A stretch of 64,000 nt of DNA, taken from NCBI GenBank assembly GCA_963812475.1, contig CAWEVI010000010.1, forward strand, positions 62,001-126,000, read 5' to 3'. This document shows, in pieces, positions 36,665-45,134 of this stretch. How positions within the stretch are numbered: the first letter of the stretch is position 1; each line of letters begins with the position of its first letter. The DNA comes from JAMXLO01 sp963812475 (GTDB taxonomy: Bacteria > Pseudomonadota > Alphaproteobacteria > Acetobacterales > Acetobacteraceae). The notes under the pieces are model-generated. The model did no database searches and was not told the origin of the DNA. It was given only the letters and a program-made list of their open reading frames with translations. The position numbers and the translations under genes are program-made.

Positions 36665-37683
36665 CTGTCGAACTGCGTGACCTGCGAAAGTCGTTCGGCA
36701 GCGTGGCAGCATTGGATGATGTCAACCTGGTGATCGGCCGTGGCGAATTCCTGGCGTTGCTGGGACCGTCAGGTTCAGGGAAGACCACGTTGCTGCGTGT
36801 GTTGGCGGGGTTGGAGTTCGTCGATTCCGGCGACATTATCATTGATGGGCGGTCAATGCGTGATGTGCCGGCACGCGAACGTGGGGTTGGGTTCGTGTTC
36901 CAGCACTACGCACTGTTCCGCCATATGACGGTCGCACGCAATGTCTCGTTTGGGTTGGACGTGCTGCCGCGCAGTAGGCGCCCCGGGTCGCAGGAAATTC
37001 GTAAGCGCGCGCAGTCGCTGCTGGATTTTATGGAAATCGGCGATCTCGCCCAGCGCTATCCCGAACAGATCTCTGGCGGCCAGCGTCAACGTGTGGCGCT
37101 CGCACGCGCGTTGGCGACCGAGCCGGGGCTGCTCCTGCTCGACGAACCGTTCGGCGCGTTGGACGCCAAGGTTCGCAAGAGCTTGCGGATCTGGTTGCGC
37201 GAACTGCATGACCGAATGGGTCTGACCAGCATTTTCGTCACGCATGACCAGGTCGAGGCGATGGAGATTGCCGATCGGGTCGCGGTGCTGCGCGCGGGCC
37301 GGGTGGAGCAGGTGGATCTCCCCGACACGCTGTATGCCGAGCCGGCGAGTGCGTTCGTGCATGAGTTCCTCGGTGAGTCGGTCCGTTTCAACTGCGTGGT
37401 TACGGCAGGCTTGGCCCGCATCGAAGGATTACCGGATGTCACCATTCCCACCGATAGTCCGGCGGGGCACGCGATCGCGCTGATCCGACCGCACGATATT
37501 TGTCTTCTGCCAGGTCCGGGGCCGGCACGAGTGGACAGTGAGCATGTCGAGGGGCCCTTGCGTCGGCTTCGCATCATGTTGGCTGGCCAGGTGTTCGATG
37601 TGGTGCGGCCGGAGCAGGCAAAGTCGCCAGATCCCGGCCAGACATGTAACCTCGATCTTTCGCGGGCACGGATCTATCCATGA
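36661..37683 (+). CDS. cysA: Sulfate ABC transporter ATP-binding protein CysA
   Basis: 340 aa. Walker A is GPSGSGKTT (about 36-44), the signature ISGGQRQRVALARALA, Walker B LLLLDEPFGALDAKVR and switch FVTHDQVEAMEIADRV. The C-terminal part (about 240-340) is a TOBE-type regulatory domain. The start is GTG 36661 inside the cysW stop (GTGA). No cysteine-biosynthesis genes are next to this operon. Confidence 0.95.
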   Translation: MTVELRDLRKSFGSVAALDDVNLVIGRGEFLALLGPSGSGKTTLLRVLAGLEFVDSGDIIIDGRSMRDVPARERGVGFVFQHYALFRHMTVARNVSFGLDVLPRSRRPGSQEIRKRAQSLLDFMEIGDLAQRYPEQISGGQRQRVALARALATEPGLLLLDEPFGALDAKVRKSLRIWLRELHDRMGLTSIFVTHDQVEAMEIADRVAVLRAGRVEQVDLPDTLYAEPASAFVHEFLGESVRFNCVVTAGLARIEGLPDVTIPTDSPAGHAIALIRPHDICLLPGPGPARVDSEHVEGPLRRLRIMLAGQVFDVVRPEQAKSPDPGQTCNLDLSRARIYP

Positions 37684-37787
37684 GCGACGTCCCGAGCCAA
37701 AAGATCAAAGGCACGAGCGTCCACCGGTGATGGACTTCCCGCCCACTAAGCAGTAGCTGACGCCTCGAACAACCGGGGTTCTGGACC

Positions 37788-39011
37788 ATGCAGACAGCCT
37801 CGCTCGACCCGTCGCCGCGGCTGCGCAGCGGGGTCATCGAGTTTCCCGTGCTCCACGTGCGTGGCGGCACCTCAACCGGGCTGGTGATCTCCGAATACTG
37901 GGCGCCGCGCGAGCAGGACCTCCGCGAGGAACTGCTGCGTCACCTGATGGGGCTGCCGCTCGCCGGCACGCGCACGGGCAACAAGCAGATCACCGGGCTG
38001 GGGCGGATCGTACCTACCGGCAACAAGGTGTTCTTCGCGCGCATGGAACAGACCGGCGCGGGGCAGCGCATCGTCAGCACTTTCGCCCAGCTCGCAGCCG
38101 ACAAGGCTGCGGTCGACTGGAGCGTGAACTGCGGCAATATGTCCGCCGCATTGCCCCTCTGGGCGCTGGACACCGGTCAGGTCGAGCCGGCCGGCGCCGG
38201 CGGCACGTTCGAGATCGACATTTTCAATACCAACACCAGTGTGACGGCGGGGTCGCGTTTGCGGCTCGGACCCGATGGCGCGTTTGTCGCCGCCGAGATC
38301 CCCGGGGTCGATGGCAGTTTCCCCGGCGTCGATCTGTTCCTCGCCAACCCGGTGGGCGCGAAGACCGGCCGGTTGCTGCCGACCGGCCAACCCGTCGATG
38401 AAATCACCGGCTACAAGGTGTCCTGCGTCGACGTGGCGGTACCGATGGTGATCGCCCGCGCGTCCGATTTCGGTAAGACGGCGCACGAGAATATCGAACA
38501 CCTGGACGCTGACCGCACCTTCATCGAGGCGTTGCGCGCGGTCTGGGTGGAGGCCGGTTTGCGTATGGCGCTGAAGGGGCCGGGCGGGCGGACGATGACG
38601 ACCGACGAACTGGCGCAGAGCGAAACGATCCCGAAAATCTGCATCGTCGGGCCGCCGCAAGGGGCGGGCCACATTGCCGTGCGCTATTTCACGCCGCAGA
38701 CGGGGCATCGATCAATGGCGGTGTCCGGTGGTTGCTGCCTGGCAGCGGCGGCGCTGATCCCCGGTTCCGTCGCGCATGCCGTGGCGCGTAGTCTGCCGTC
38801 GCCGGGTGCGTCATTCAACGAGTTCGATGTAGGCATCGAAAATCCTGCCGGCGTTTTGGAAGCAACGATCGAGGCGCGCCTTTCACCATCGGGGCTGGAA
38901 GTGCGGAAGGCGGCATATCGCCGCAGCACCCAGATCCTGCTGCGCGGTCACGTGCCGCTGTACCGCGCGTCGGATGCATTGCGTGGGGCGTTGCTCGCAG
39001 TGTGCCAATGA
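37788..39011 (+). CDS. PrpF family isomerase, 4-oxalomesaconate tautomerase-like
   Basis: 407 aa, typical of the family. PrpF proteins have a diaminopimelate-epimerase-like fold; members include 2-methylaconitate isomerase and the 4-oxalomesaconate tautomerases GalD/LigU. Visible motifs are VLHVRGGTSTG, VNCGNMSAALPLWAL (the Cys of the active-site loop) and SGGCCLAAAALIPGSV. Since no propionate (prp) genes are nearby and a LigJ-like hydratase occurs at 7.4 kb, a GalD/LigU-type role is favoured, but is inference. The stop overlaps the next ATG (ATGA). Unlike most prpF, there is no acnD gene next to it. Confidence 0.85.
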   Translation: MQTASLDPSPRLRSGVIEFPVLHVRGGTSTGLVISEYWAPREQDLREELLRHLMGLPLAGTRTGNKQITGLGRIVPTGNKVFFARMEQTGAGQRIVSTFAQLAADKAAVDWSVNCGNMSAALPLWALDTGQVEPAGAGGTFEIDIFNTNTSVTAGSRLRLGPDGAFVAAEIPGVDGSFPGVDLFLANPVGAKTGRLLPTGQPVDEITGYKVSCVDVAVPMVIARASDFGKTAHENIEHLDADRTFIEALRAVWVEAGLRMALKGPGGRTMTTDELAQSETIPKICIVGPPQGAGHIAVRYFTPQTGHRSMAVSGGCCLAAAALIPGSVAHAVARSLPSPGASFNEFDVGIENPAGVLEATIEARLSPSGLEVRKAAYRRSTQILLRGHVPLYRASDALRGALLAVCQ

Positions 39012-39235
39012 GCACGTTGACCGAGCAGTTCCTAATCTGGGTGGCCGACCGGCCGCGGACCTACGCGGATGCGATGGAGGCGTGGCGCAGCACCTGCCCG
39101 CGCCTGTCGATCTGGGAAGACGCGCTCGGCGACGAACTGGTGCGACTGGAGCCGGGCGCGGGGGGGTTGAGCGGCTGTCGCGTGGTTCTCACGCCGCGCG
39201 GCCAGGCGCTGCTTGTGTCGATGACGGCTGCCTGA
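39008..39235 (+). CDS. Small hypothetical protein coupled to prpF
   Basis: 75 aa from ATG 39008, which overlaps the prpF stop as ATGA; it ends 9 bp before the enolase-superfamily gene. It reads MSTLTEQFLIWVADRPRTYA and ends LTPRGQALLVSMTAA, looking like a compact winged-helix-sized alpha/beta protein. No family recognised. Its tight fit between two enzymes suggests a role in the same pathway. Confidence 0.65.
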   Translation: MSTLTEQFLIWVADRPRTYADAMEAWRSTCPRLSIWEDALGDELVRLEPGAGGLSGCRVVLTPRGQALLVSMTAA

Positions 39236-39244
39236 GGGGGAACG

Positions 39245-40447
39245 ATGCGCATCACCAAGATCGAAGATCTTCACTGCAACGCAGGATGGCGCGACTTCTC
39301 GTTCCTGAAGATCAGCACCGACGAGGGTCTGGTTGGCTGGTCGGAATATATGGAATTGTATGGCTCGGAGGGACTCACCGGAGTCATCGGCAAGCTCGGC
39401 GCGCGGCTGATCGGCTGGGACCCGCGGCCGGTCGAGAAGGTCACCGCCTATCTGCACGGCGTGACCCGCCAATCACCCGGCGGCATCGCGCAGCAGGCGA
39501 TCGCCGCGATCGAGAACGCGCTGGTCGATCTCAAGGCGAAGGCACTCGGCATCCCGGTTTACGAGATGCTGGGTGGTCCGATGCGCGACCGGCTGCAGCT
39601 TTACTGGTCGCATTGCGGCACCTGGCGAATCAGCCATGCCGCGCGGATCAAGGAGTGGACCGGCTTCGATCCGATCCGCTCGCTCGGTGATGTGGAGCGC
39701 GCTGGTGCGGACGTCGCACGGCGCGGATTCAAGGGGCTCAAGACCAATATCTTTCGCTTCGATGGGCCGGAGCCGTATGTGCATATGCCCGGCTTCAACG
39801 GACCCGGTTGGCCGGCGCTGAACATCGACCGCGACATCGTGGATGGGCTGGTGGCGCAGATGACTGCGTTCCGCAAAGGTGCCGGACCGCACGTCGGACT
39901 GCATCTCGACCTGAACTTCAACTTCAAGACCGAAGGTTACATCCGGCTCGCCCAGGCGCTGGAGCCGTTCGACCTTGTGTGGCTGGAGATCGACAGTTAC
40001 GATCCGGGGGCGCTTGCAACGATCCGCCGGTCAGCGCGCACGCGCATCGCGTCGCTCGAATCGCTGCATGGCAGGCGGCAGTTCCGGCCGTTCTTCGAGC
40101 AGCAGTCGGTCGATGTGGCGATCATCGATGTGGCTTGGAACGGCATTCTTGAATCGATGAAGATCGCCGCGATGGCGGACGCCTACGAGATCAACGTCGC
40201 GCCGCACAACTTCAACGGCCATCTGGGCTCGCTCATGAGCGCGCACATGTGCGCCGCTATTCCAAATTTCCGGGTCATGGAGATCGATATCGAGGACGTG
40301 CCCTGGAAGGACGACCTCGTCACGCCCGTGCCCGTGATCGAGGCGGGCGAGTTGCTGCTGCCCACTGGTGCGGGCTGGGGCGTGGAGGTCAACGAAGCGG
40401 TGATCCGCGCCCACCCACCGCAGCCGATGGGGCGGTGGGAGCGTTGA
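39245..40447 (+). CDS. Enolase-superfamily (mandelate racemase / muconate lactonizing type) enzyme
   Basis: 400 aa. The capping domain holds GLVGWSEYMELYGSEGL. In the barrel, candidate base residues lie in FKGLKTNIF, and metal ligands in HLDLNFNF, LVWLEIDSYD and ASLESLHG; the His dyad is in INVAPHNFNGH. These proteins abstract a proton alpha to a carboxylate, giving dehydratases or racemases of sugar acids. ATG 39245 has a strong GGGGGGAA site. It is the third gene of the prpF unit, so its substrate may be a dicarboxylic or tricarboxylic acid. Confidence 0.9.
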   Translation: MRITKIEDLHCNAGWRDFSFLKISTDEGLVGWSEYMELYGSEGLTGVIGKLGARLIGWDPRPVEKVTAYLHGVTRQSPGGIAQQAIAAIENALVDLKAKALGIPVYEMLGGPMRDRLQLYWSHCGTWRISHAARIKEWTGFDPIRSLGDVERAGADVARRGFKGLKTNIFRFDGPEPYVHMPGFNGPGWPALNIDRDIVDGLVAQMTAFRKGAGPHVGLHLDLNFNFKTEGYIRLAQALEPFDLVWLEIDSYDPGALATIRRSARTRIASLESLHGRRQFRPFFEQQSVDVAIIDVAWNGILESMKIAAMADAYEINVAPHNFNGHLGSLMSAHMCAAIPNFRVMEIDIEDVPWKDDLVTPVPVIEAGELLLPTGAGWGVEVNEAVIRAHPPQPMGRWER

Positions 40448-40462
40448 CGACAGTGCGGGTGA

Positions 40463-40912
40463 CTAGCGCGCCATGCGGTGCACCCTCACCAGTGACCGCG
40501 GCATCAACAGCGGCAGGATCAATCCGACCCCCAGCCCCCAGAAGCCGTTGATCACGATGGAGCGGAGGATGTTCTCCGGCACCCAGCCGCCGGCGATCGG
40601 TAGGCCCTTCAGGGGCGATGCGATGAACAGGCCGACCATTGCTGCGATCAGGCCGAGGATCACGCCGCACAGCCACGCCGGCCAGGTGAATCGCGGCATC
40701 AGCAGGCCGAACACGGCGCCGTACAACCCGCCCCAAAAGCAGAGGCTGACGATGACCGGAACGCCGAGCGGCGGCACCGGCGTCGTGCGGTAGGGCGTAA
40801 ACGAGGCCCAGCCGACCTCATGCAAGACCGCCACCATACCCTGGTGGAAGGTCAGCACGGCGATCGCCGCGGCGATGAAGCCAAGAAAGGCGCGCATTGG
40901 AGCAGCTGGCAT
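40463..40912 (-). CDS. Small integral membrane protein, unknown function
   Basis: 149 aa with four hydrophobic helices (about residues 7-27, 49-70, 76-98, 115-138) and an Arg-rich end. No family recognised. It is convergent with the enolase-superfamily gene (15-bp gap) and lies 81 bp downstream of eutC on the same strand, so it might be carried on the eut transcript. Confidence 0.75.
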   Translation of the reverse strand: MPAAPMRAFLGFIAAAIAVLTFHQGMVAVLHEVGWASFTPYRTTPVPPLGVPVIVSLCFWGGLYGAVFGLLMPRFTWPAWLCGVILGLIAAMVGLFIASPLKGLPIAGGWVPENILRSIVINGFWGLGVGLILPLLMPRSLVRVHRMAR

Positions 40913-40993
40913 CTATTATCCTCCCTCGGTCCCCCCGCAAAGGTTCGGGCAAGCCTTGTTTTGCCGAACCATCAGATATCAGCCGGCAATCCG

Positions 40994-41749
40994 TCAACAG
41001 TCCCGGGACGCCAGAGAGGGTGGGGCGACCTGCGCGTCCTTCAGTCCTACGCCAGTCAGGCGAAGACGCTGCATCGCGTCGATGAGCCACAGCAGCTTGT
41101 CGGCCGCGGCTTGGAGTGCAAGCCCCTCCGGGCGGATGTTCGAGATGCAGTTGCGTTCGGCGTCGGTGCGGCCGCGGCGTGGTTGCCATGTCAGATAGAC
41201 ACCGAGGCTGTCGGCAGCGGTAAGGCCAGGACGCTCGCCGATCAGTACCGCGACCGCGTCAACGCCCATAGTCTCGCCGACGTCGTCGCCGAGCGCGACG
41301 CGGCCCTGTTCCGCCACGACGATCGGCGCAAAGGGCTGACCTGAGCGCCGCAGCGCGGGGATGACGTGGGCCAGCAACCCAGGAGCATGGCGTTGCGCCG
41401 CAATGGCGGAGAGACCGTCGCAGACCACGAACAACAGGCGACCGGGCACGGCAGGCAGCGCGGCCCGATCCGCGTCGCGCAATCGGCGACCGAGATCGGG
41501 ACGCAGCAAATAGGTACGGCGGTCGGGTGCCGCGCTGTGCACGGCGATGCTCGGCAATCCTGCCGTCCCGAGTTGCGCCCGCAGTGCCTCGACGTCCAAC
41601 ACGGCGTGCACCGCATCGCGCGCCGCGGCATGATCTGCCTGGAACTCGAGATGGACCGCGGTCGGCAGCCCATTGCCGGCGCGGCCGAGCGCCACCCGCG
41701 CCGGGGTGAATCGGCGCAGGTCTGCCCAGTGAGCAGGTGTCTGCGCCAT
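40994..41749 (-). CDS. eutC: Ethanolamine ammonia-lyase small (light) subunit
   Basis: 251 aa. EutC with EutB and adenosylcobalamin splits ethanolamine into acetaldehyde and ammonia. Typical parts are FTPARVALGRAGNGLPTAVH at the start, FVVCDGLSAIAAQRHAPGLL, and GERPGLTAADSLGVYLTWQP followed by DAERNCISNIRPEGL. The ATG at 41749 shares a base with the eutB stop (TGATG). No eutA reactivase, eutD/eutE or microcompartment shell genes are near. Confidence 0.95.
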   Translation of the reverse strand: MAQTPAHWADLRRFTPARVALGRAGNGLPTAVHLEFQADHAAARDAVHAVLDVEALRAQLGTAGLPSIAVHSAAPDRRTYLLRPDLGRRLRDADRAALPAVPGRLLFVVCDGLSAIAAQRHAPGLLAHVIPALRRSGQPFAPIVVAEQGRVALGDDVGETMGVDAVAVLIGERPGLTAADSLGVYLTWQPRRGRTDAERNCISNIRPEGLALQAAADKLLWLIDAMQRLRLTGVGLKDAQVAPPSLASRDC

Positions 41750-43119
41750 CAATCGAGGCCGATCAGTTTCGGCGACAATCCCGCGGGAATTCGGTCGGAC
41801 GTGGCGGCGCCGGCGACGCCCATCCGCATGAGCCACGCCTCGAACTCCGGCGCCGGCCTCAGGCCGAGCACTCCGCGGACATACAAGGCATCATGGAACG
41901 ATGTGCTCTGGTACGACAGCATCACATCGTCGGCGCCCGGCACGCCCATGACAAAATTGACGCCTGCGACGCCCAGCATCGTGAGCAGAGCGTCCATGTC
42001 GTCCTGGTCTGCTTCGGCATGGTTGGTGTAGCAGACATCCACACCCATCGGCAGACCGAGCAGCTTGCCGCAGAAATGATCCTCCAGGCCGGCGCGGGTG
42101 ATCTGCTTGCCATCGTAGAGGTATTCGGGGCCGATGAAACCGACGACGCTGTTGACCAGCAGCGGCGAGAATGCGCGCGCCACGGCATAGGCACGTGCCT
42201 CGATTGTCTGCTGGTCAACGCCATGGTGCGCATCAGCCGACAACGCGCTGCCCTGGCCGGTCTCGAAATACATCGCGTTGTCGCCGATGGTGCCTCGGTG
42301 CAGCGACAGCACAGCATCCCGCGCGTCGCGCAACAGCCCGAGGGAAACGCCGAAGCTGCGGTTCGCCGCCTCGGTGCCGCCGATCGACTGGAACACCAGG
42401 TCCACCGGCGCACCGCGTTCGATTGCCCGGAGACTGGTGGTGATATGGGCCAGCACGCAGGTCTGCGTCGGAATGGCGTAGCGCTCGCGGACAGCGTCAA
42501 GCATGGTCAGCAGGGCGATGGCGGCATCCACGCTGTCCGATGCCGGATTGACCCCTATCACCGCATCGCCCGCCCCGAGCAGCAACCCATCCAGCGTAGA
42601 GGCAGCGACGCCCCGTGGGTCATCAGTCGGATGGTTGGGCTGCAACCGCACCGAAAGCCGGCCTGGCAGCCCGATCGTGTTGCGGAAGCGCGTGACCACG
42701 CGGCATTTCGCGGCCACCGCCACAAGGTCCTGCAAGCGCATCAGCTTGCTGGCCGCCGCCACCATCTCCGGCGTGATCCCGGGCTGGAGCGCAGCCAGGG
42801 TCGCAGCTTCGGCAGCAAGCAGGAATTCGCGGAACTCGCCGACGGTCAGGGATGCGATCGGGGCGAATGCGACAGGATCATGGGTATCGACGATCAGCCT
42901 GGTGACATCGTCCGCCTCGTAGGGGATCACCGGCTCGGCGAGGATCGTGGCGAGGTGCACTTCCGCCAGTGCCATCTGCGCCGCCACACGCTCTGCCGCA
43001 CTTGTCGCTGCCAGTCCAGCCAGCAGGTCACCCGACCGCAACGGGGTCGCCCGCGCCAAGAGGCTACGCAGGTCGTCGAACACATGGCGTGTCCCGCGAA
43101 GTGTGTGCGCGTAAGGCAG
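41749..43119 (-). CDS. eutB: Ethanolamine ammonia-lyase large (heavy) subunit, apparent CTG start
   Basis: Catalytic TIM-barrel subunit that holds substrate and cobalamin. Reading from the GTG at 43083 gives 444 aa starting VFDDLRSLLARATPLRSGD; the family normally has about 12-15 more residues before this (in E. coli KTTLFGNVYQFKDVKEVL). The DNA upstream stays in frame as PYAHTLRGTRHVFDDL, which fits. A CTG at 43119 is preceded at 7 nt by GGAG, so I take CTG as the start (456 aa). Core motifs include IGVNPASDSVDAAIAL and GFIGPEYLYDGKQITRAGLE. Confidence 0.9.
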   Translation of the reverse strand: MPYAHTLRGTRHVFDDLRSLLARATPLRSGDLLAGLAATSAAERVAAQMALAEVHLATILAEPVIPYEADDVTRLIVDTHDPVAFAPIASLTVGEFREFLLAAEAATLAALQPGITPEMVAAASKLMRLQDLVAVAAKCRVVTRFRNTIGLPGRLSVRLQPNHPTDDPRGVAASTLDGLLLGAGDAVIGVNPASDSVDAAIALLTMLDAVRERYAIPTQTCVLAHITTSLRAIERGAPVDLVFQSIGGTEAANRSFGVSLGLLRDARDAVLSLHRGTIGDNAMYFETGQGSALSADAHHGVDQQTIEARAYAVARAFSPLLVNSVVGFIGPEYLYDGKQITRAGLEDHFCGKLLGLPMGVDVCYTNHAEADQDDMDALLTMLGVAGVNFVMGVPGADDVMLSYQSTSFHDALYVRGVLGLRPAPEFEAWLMRMGVAGAATSDRIPAGLSPKLIGLD

Positions 43120-43645
43120 AGGCGTTCTCCGTCGACCTGATGATCAGGCCGGAGGATACAGCGGCAGCGACTTCGCGGTAGTGAGGTGTGAAAGGGTTCA
43201 CTGCGCATGGCCGGCATCGAACGCAGTCTGGTGACCGTCGAGCAGTGGAGGGCCCCATGTACATCGGACATCTCAATGCGATAGCGGAACTCCAGAGTGA
43301 TGCCGGCGCACACGTCGGGCCCGGCAGTGTTGCCATCCGCGTATGCCGCGTGTTGGTCAGGGTCTGGTTGCGGCAAGTTGAGCGGCGGACTGAGGCGGCC
43401 CTGCGGAAGCTTGATCATGCTGGCCTACTGGCGGATTTTCAGGCGAGTCGCCGCGACTGATTTCCGCTGCGCGGCCGTCTCCCCCGATCACCGCCGGGAA
43501 ATATCCCTGGACTCGATCTGCGCCATCCGATAAACGCCCCTTCTCCATCGGAACGCGGGAGGCTCTCCCACCGCCGCTTGCGCGGTGGTTCTGCCGTTTG
43601 CACCGCGGTCCCCGGAATCCTCGGACGTGGGAAAGGACCAGGGAT
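43120..43645. promoter_or_regulatory. Divergent region between eutB and rplK, with the rplK leader
   Basis: 526 bp with no recognisable gene. It must hold the eutBC promoter and the start of the ribosomal-RNA polymerase operon. A perfect hairpin CCACCGC-loop-GCGGTGG lies at 43568-43588, about 60 nt before the rplK start; its position fits an mRNA leader such as the L1 autoregulation site, but this is a guess. secE and nusG, usually in front of rplK, are not here. Confidence 0.45.
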
Positions 43646-44080
43646 ATGGCCAAGAAGATCGCCGGCTACATCAAGCTGCAGATACCCGCCGGCAAGGCGA
43701 ACCCGTCGCCGCCGGTTGGCCCCGCGCTCGGCCAACGGGGGTTGAACATCATGGCATTCTGCAAGGAATTCAACGCGGTCACCCAGAGCATGGAGCCGGG
43801 AATGCCGATCCCTGTGGTGATCACCGCTTTTGCGGACCGTTCGTTCTCCTTCATTACCAAAACGCCGCCGAACACCTATTTTCTGATGAAGGCGGCCAAG
43901 ATCGACAAGGGCTCGCAGACCGTCGGCAAAAGCGCCCCGGTGGGCCAGATCACGACGGCGCAGCTCCGGGAGATCGCGGAGATCAAGATGAAGGACATGA
44001 ACGCCAACGACATCGATGGCGCCGTGCGCATGTTGACGGGCTCAGCCCGTTCGATGGGCCTGACCGTGGTGGAGGGCTGA
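43646..44080 (+). CDS. rplK: 50S ribosomal protein L11
   Basis: 144 aa, normal. It starts MAKKIAGYIKLQIPAGKANP and has PPVGPALGQRGLNIMAFCKE and the C-terminal RNA-binding AEIKMKDMNANDIDGAVRML. L11 binds 23S rRNA at the GTPase centre. ATG 43646 follows GGGAAAGGA. It is the first gene of the rplKAJL-rpoBC cluster, 3 bp from rplA. Confidence 0.97.
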   Translation: MAKKIAGYIKLQIPAGKANPSPPVGPALGQRGLNIMAFCKEFNAVTQSMEPGMPIPVVITAFADRSFSFITKTPPNTYFLMKAAKIDKGSQTVGKSAPVGQITTAQLREIAEIKMKDMNANDIDGAVRMLTGSARSMGLTVVEG

Positions 44081-44083
44081 GGA

Positions 44084-44779
44084 ATGGCAAAGGACAAGCG
44101 GCTCAAGGCGGCCTACGCGGCGGTTGACCGGGCCAGGGCCTACCCGCTGCCCGAGGCGATCAAGCTGGTGAAGCAGAACGCCAAGGCGAAGTTCGACGAG
44201 ACGGTGGAACTGTCGATGAATCTCGGCATCGATCCGCGGCATGCCGATCAGATGGTGCGAGGTCTCACGTCGCTGCCGAACGGCACCGGGAAGACGGTGC
44301 GGGTTGGCGTGTTCGCCCGCGGGCCCAAGGCCGAGGAGGCGCAGGCGGCGGGTGCCGATGTAGTGGGCGCCGAGGACCTGGCGGAGAAGGTGCAGGCCGG
44401 CGAGATCCAGTTCGACCGATGCATCGCCACGCCGGACATGATGGGCGTCGTCGGCCGGCTGGGGAAGATCCTTGGCCCGCGCGGGCTGATGCCGAATCCA
44501 CGCCTCGGGACCGTGACGATGGACGTACGGGGTGCGGTGACCGCGGCGAAAGGTGGCCAGGTGGAATTCCGCGCCGAAAAGGCCGGGATTATCCATGCCG
44601 GCATTGGCAAGGTCAGCTTCGAGGACGACAAACTGGCGGAGAATGCCCGCGCGCTGGCGGATGCGATCCAGAAAGCGAAGCCGGCCGGCGCGAAGGGCAC
44701 GTATCTCCAGAAGGCCTCGCTCAGCTCGACGATGGGGCCTGGCGTAAGGCTCGATCTGGGGAGTTTGGCTGCCAGCTAG
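44084..44779 (+). CDS. rplA: 50S ribosomal protein L1
   Basis: 231 aa, usual length. Features are ETVELSMNLGIDPRHADQMV, RGLTSLPNGTGKTVRVGVFA and KILGPRGLMPNPRLGTVTMD. L1 forms the stalk at the E site and represses its own operon by binding the leader mRNA. ATG 44084 with GAGGA site. Confidence 0.97.
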   Translation: MAKDKRLKAAYAAVDRARAYPLPEAIKLVKQNAKAKFDETVELSMNLGIDPRHADQMVRGLTSLPNGTGKTVRVGVFARGPKAEEAQAAGADVVGAEDLAEKVQAGEIQFDRCIATPDMMGVVGRLGKILGPRGLMPNPRLGTVTMDVRGAVTAAKGGQVEFRAEKAGIIHAGIGKVSFEDDKLAENARALADAIQKAKPAGAKGTYLQKASLSSTMGPGVRLDLGSLAAS

Positions 44780-45134
44780 TTCGCTTGGATTCCGTGATAC
44801 GCCGGGTCGCGCACCCGGCGGACAGGGGACAGAGTCCTTGGGTCAAGCCTGAGGACGCGGTTCCCGACCTGTCCGAGACCGCACGTGACCCCTTTCGGGG
44901 GGACTTAAGGGACCGCGAGGTCCGCGAGCGGGAGACGGGGAAGCCGAAGCCCTCGGACTTGGATCCGAGGGCCTGCCCCCGGTCGAAGCCGGGGGACGGT
45001 TGGTTCCGGCTATGGACAGGCGAACCGGACCGCTCCGGCTCGTCTGGAGACGGTCCTTGGGCAACCCGGCTCAGCGCGGTCCAAACGCGCCGGGCCACGC
45101 ATGCCCCGGACGTGATCCGGGGTGGAGACGGGAT
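44780..45134 (+). promoter_or_regulatory. Structured rplJ leader (L10 leader region) with tandem perfect hairpins
   Basis: 355 bp between rplA and rplJ with no gene. It has a CCCC-TTTC-GGGG hairpin (44889-44900), a perfect 9-bp hairpin GCCCTCGGA-CTTGGA-TCCGAGGGC (44949-44972) and right after it a perfect 7-bp hairpin CCCCCGG-TCGAAG-CCGGGGG (44976-44995). In most bacteria an L10(L12) complex binds the rplJ leader and represses translation. The location fits, but the kink-turn was not identified. The hairpins may also end part of the rplKA transcripts. Confidence 0.7.

Noticed and set aside
43188..43460. 90-codon plus-strand ORF in the eutB-rplK gap
   Set aside because: No ribosome binding site at a good distance, no family, and composition like random GC-rich sequence.
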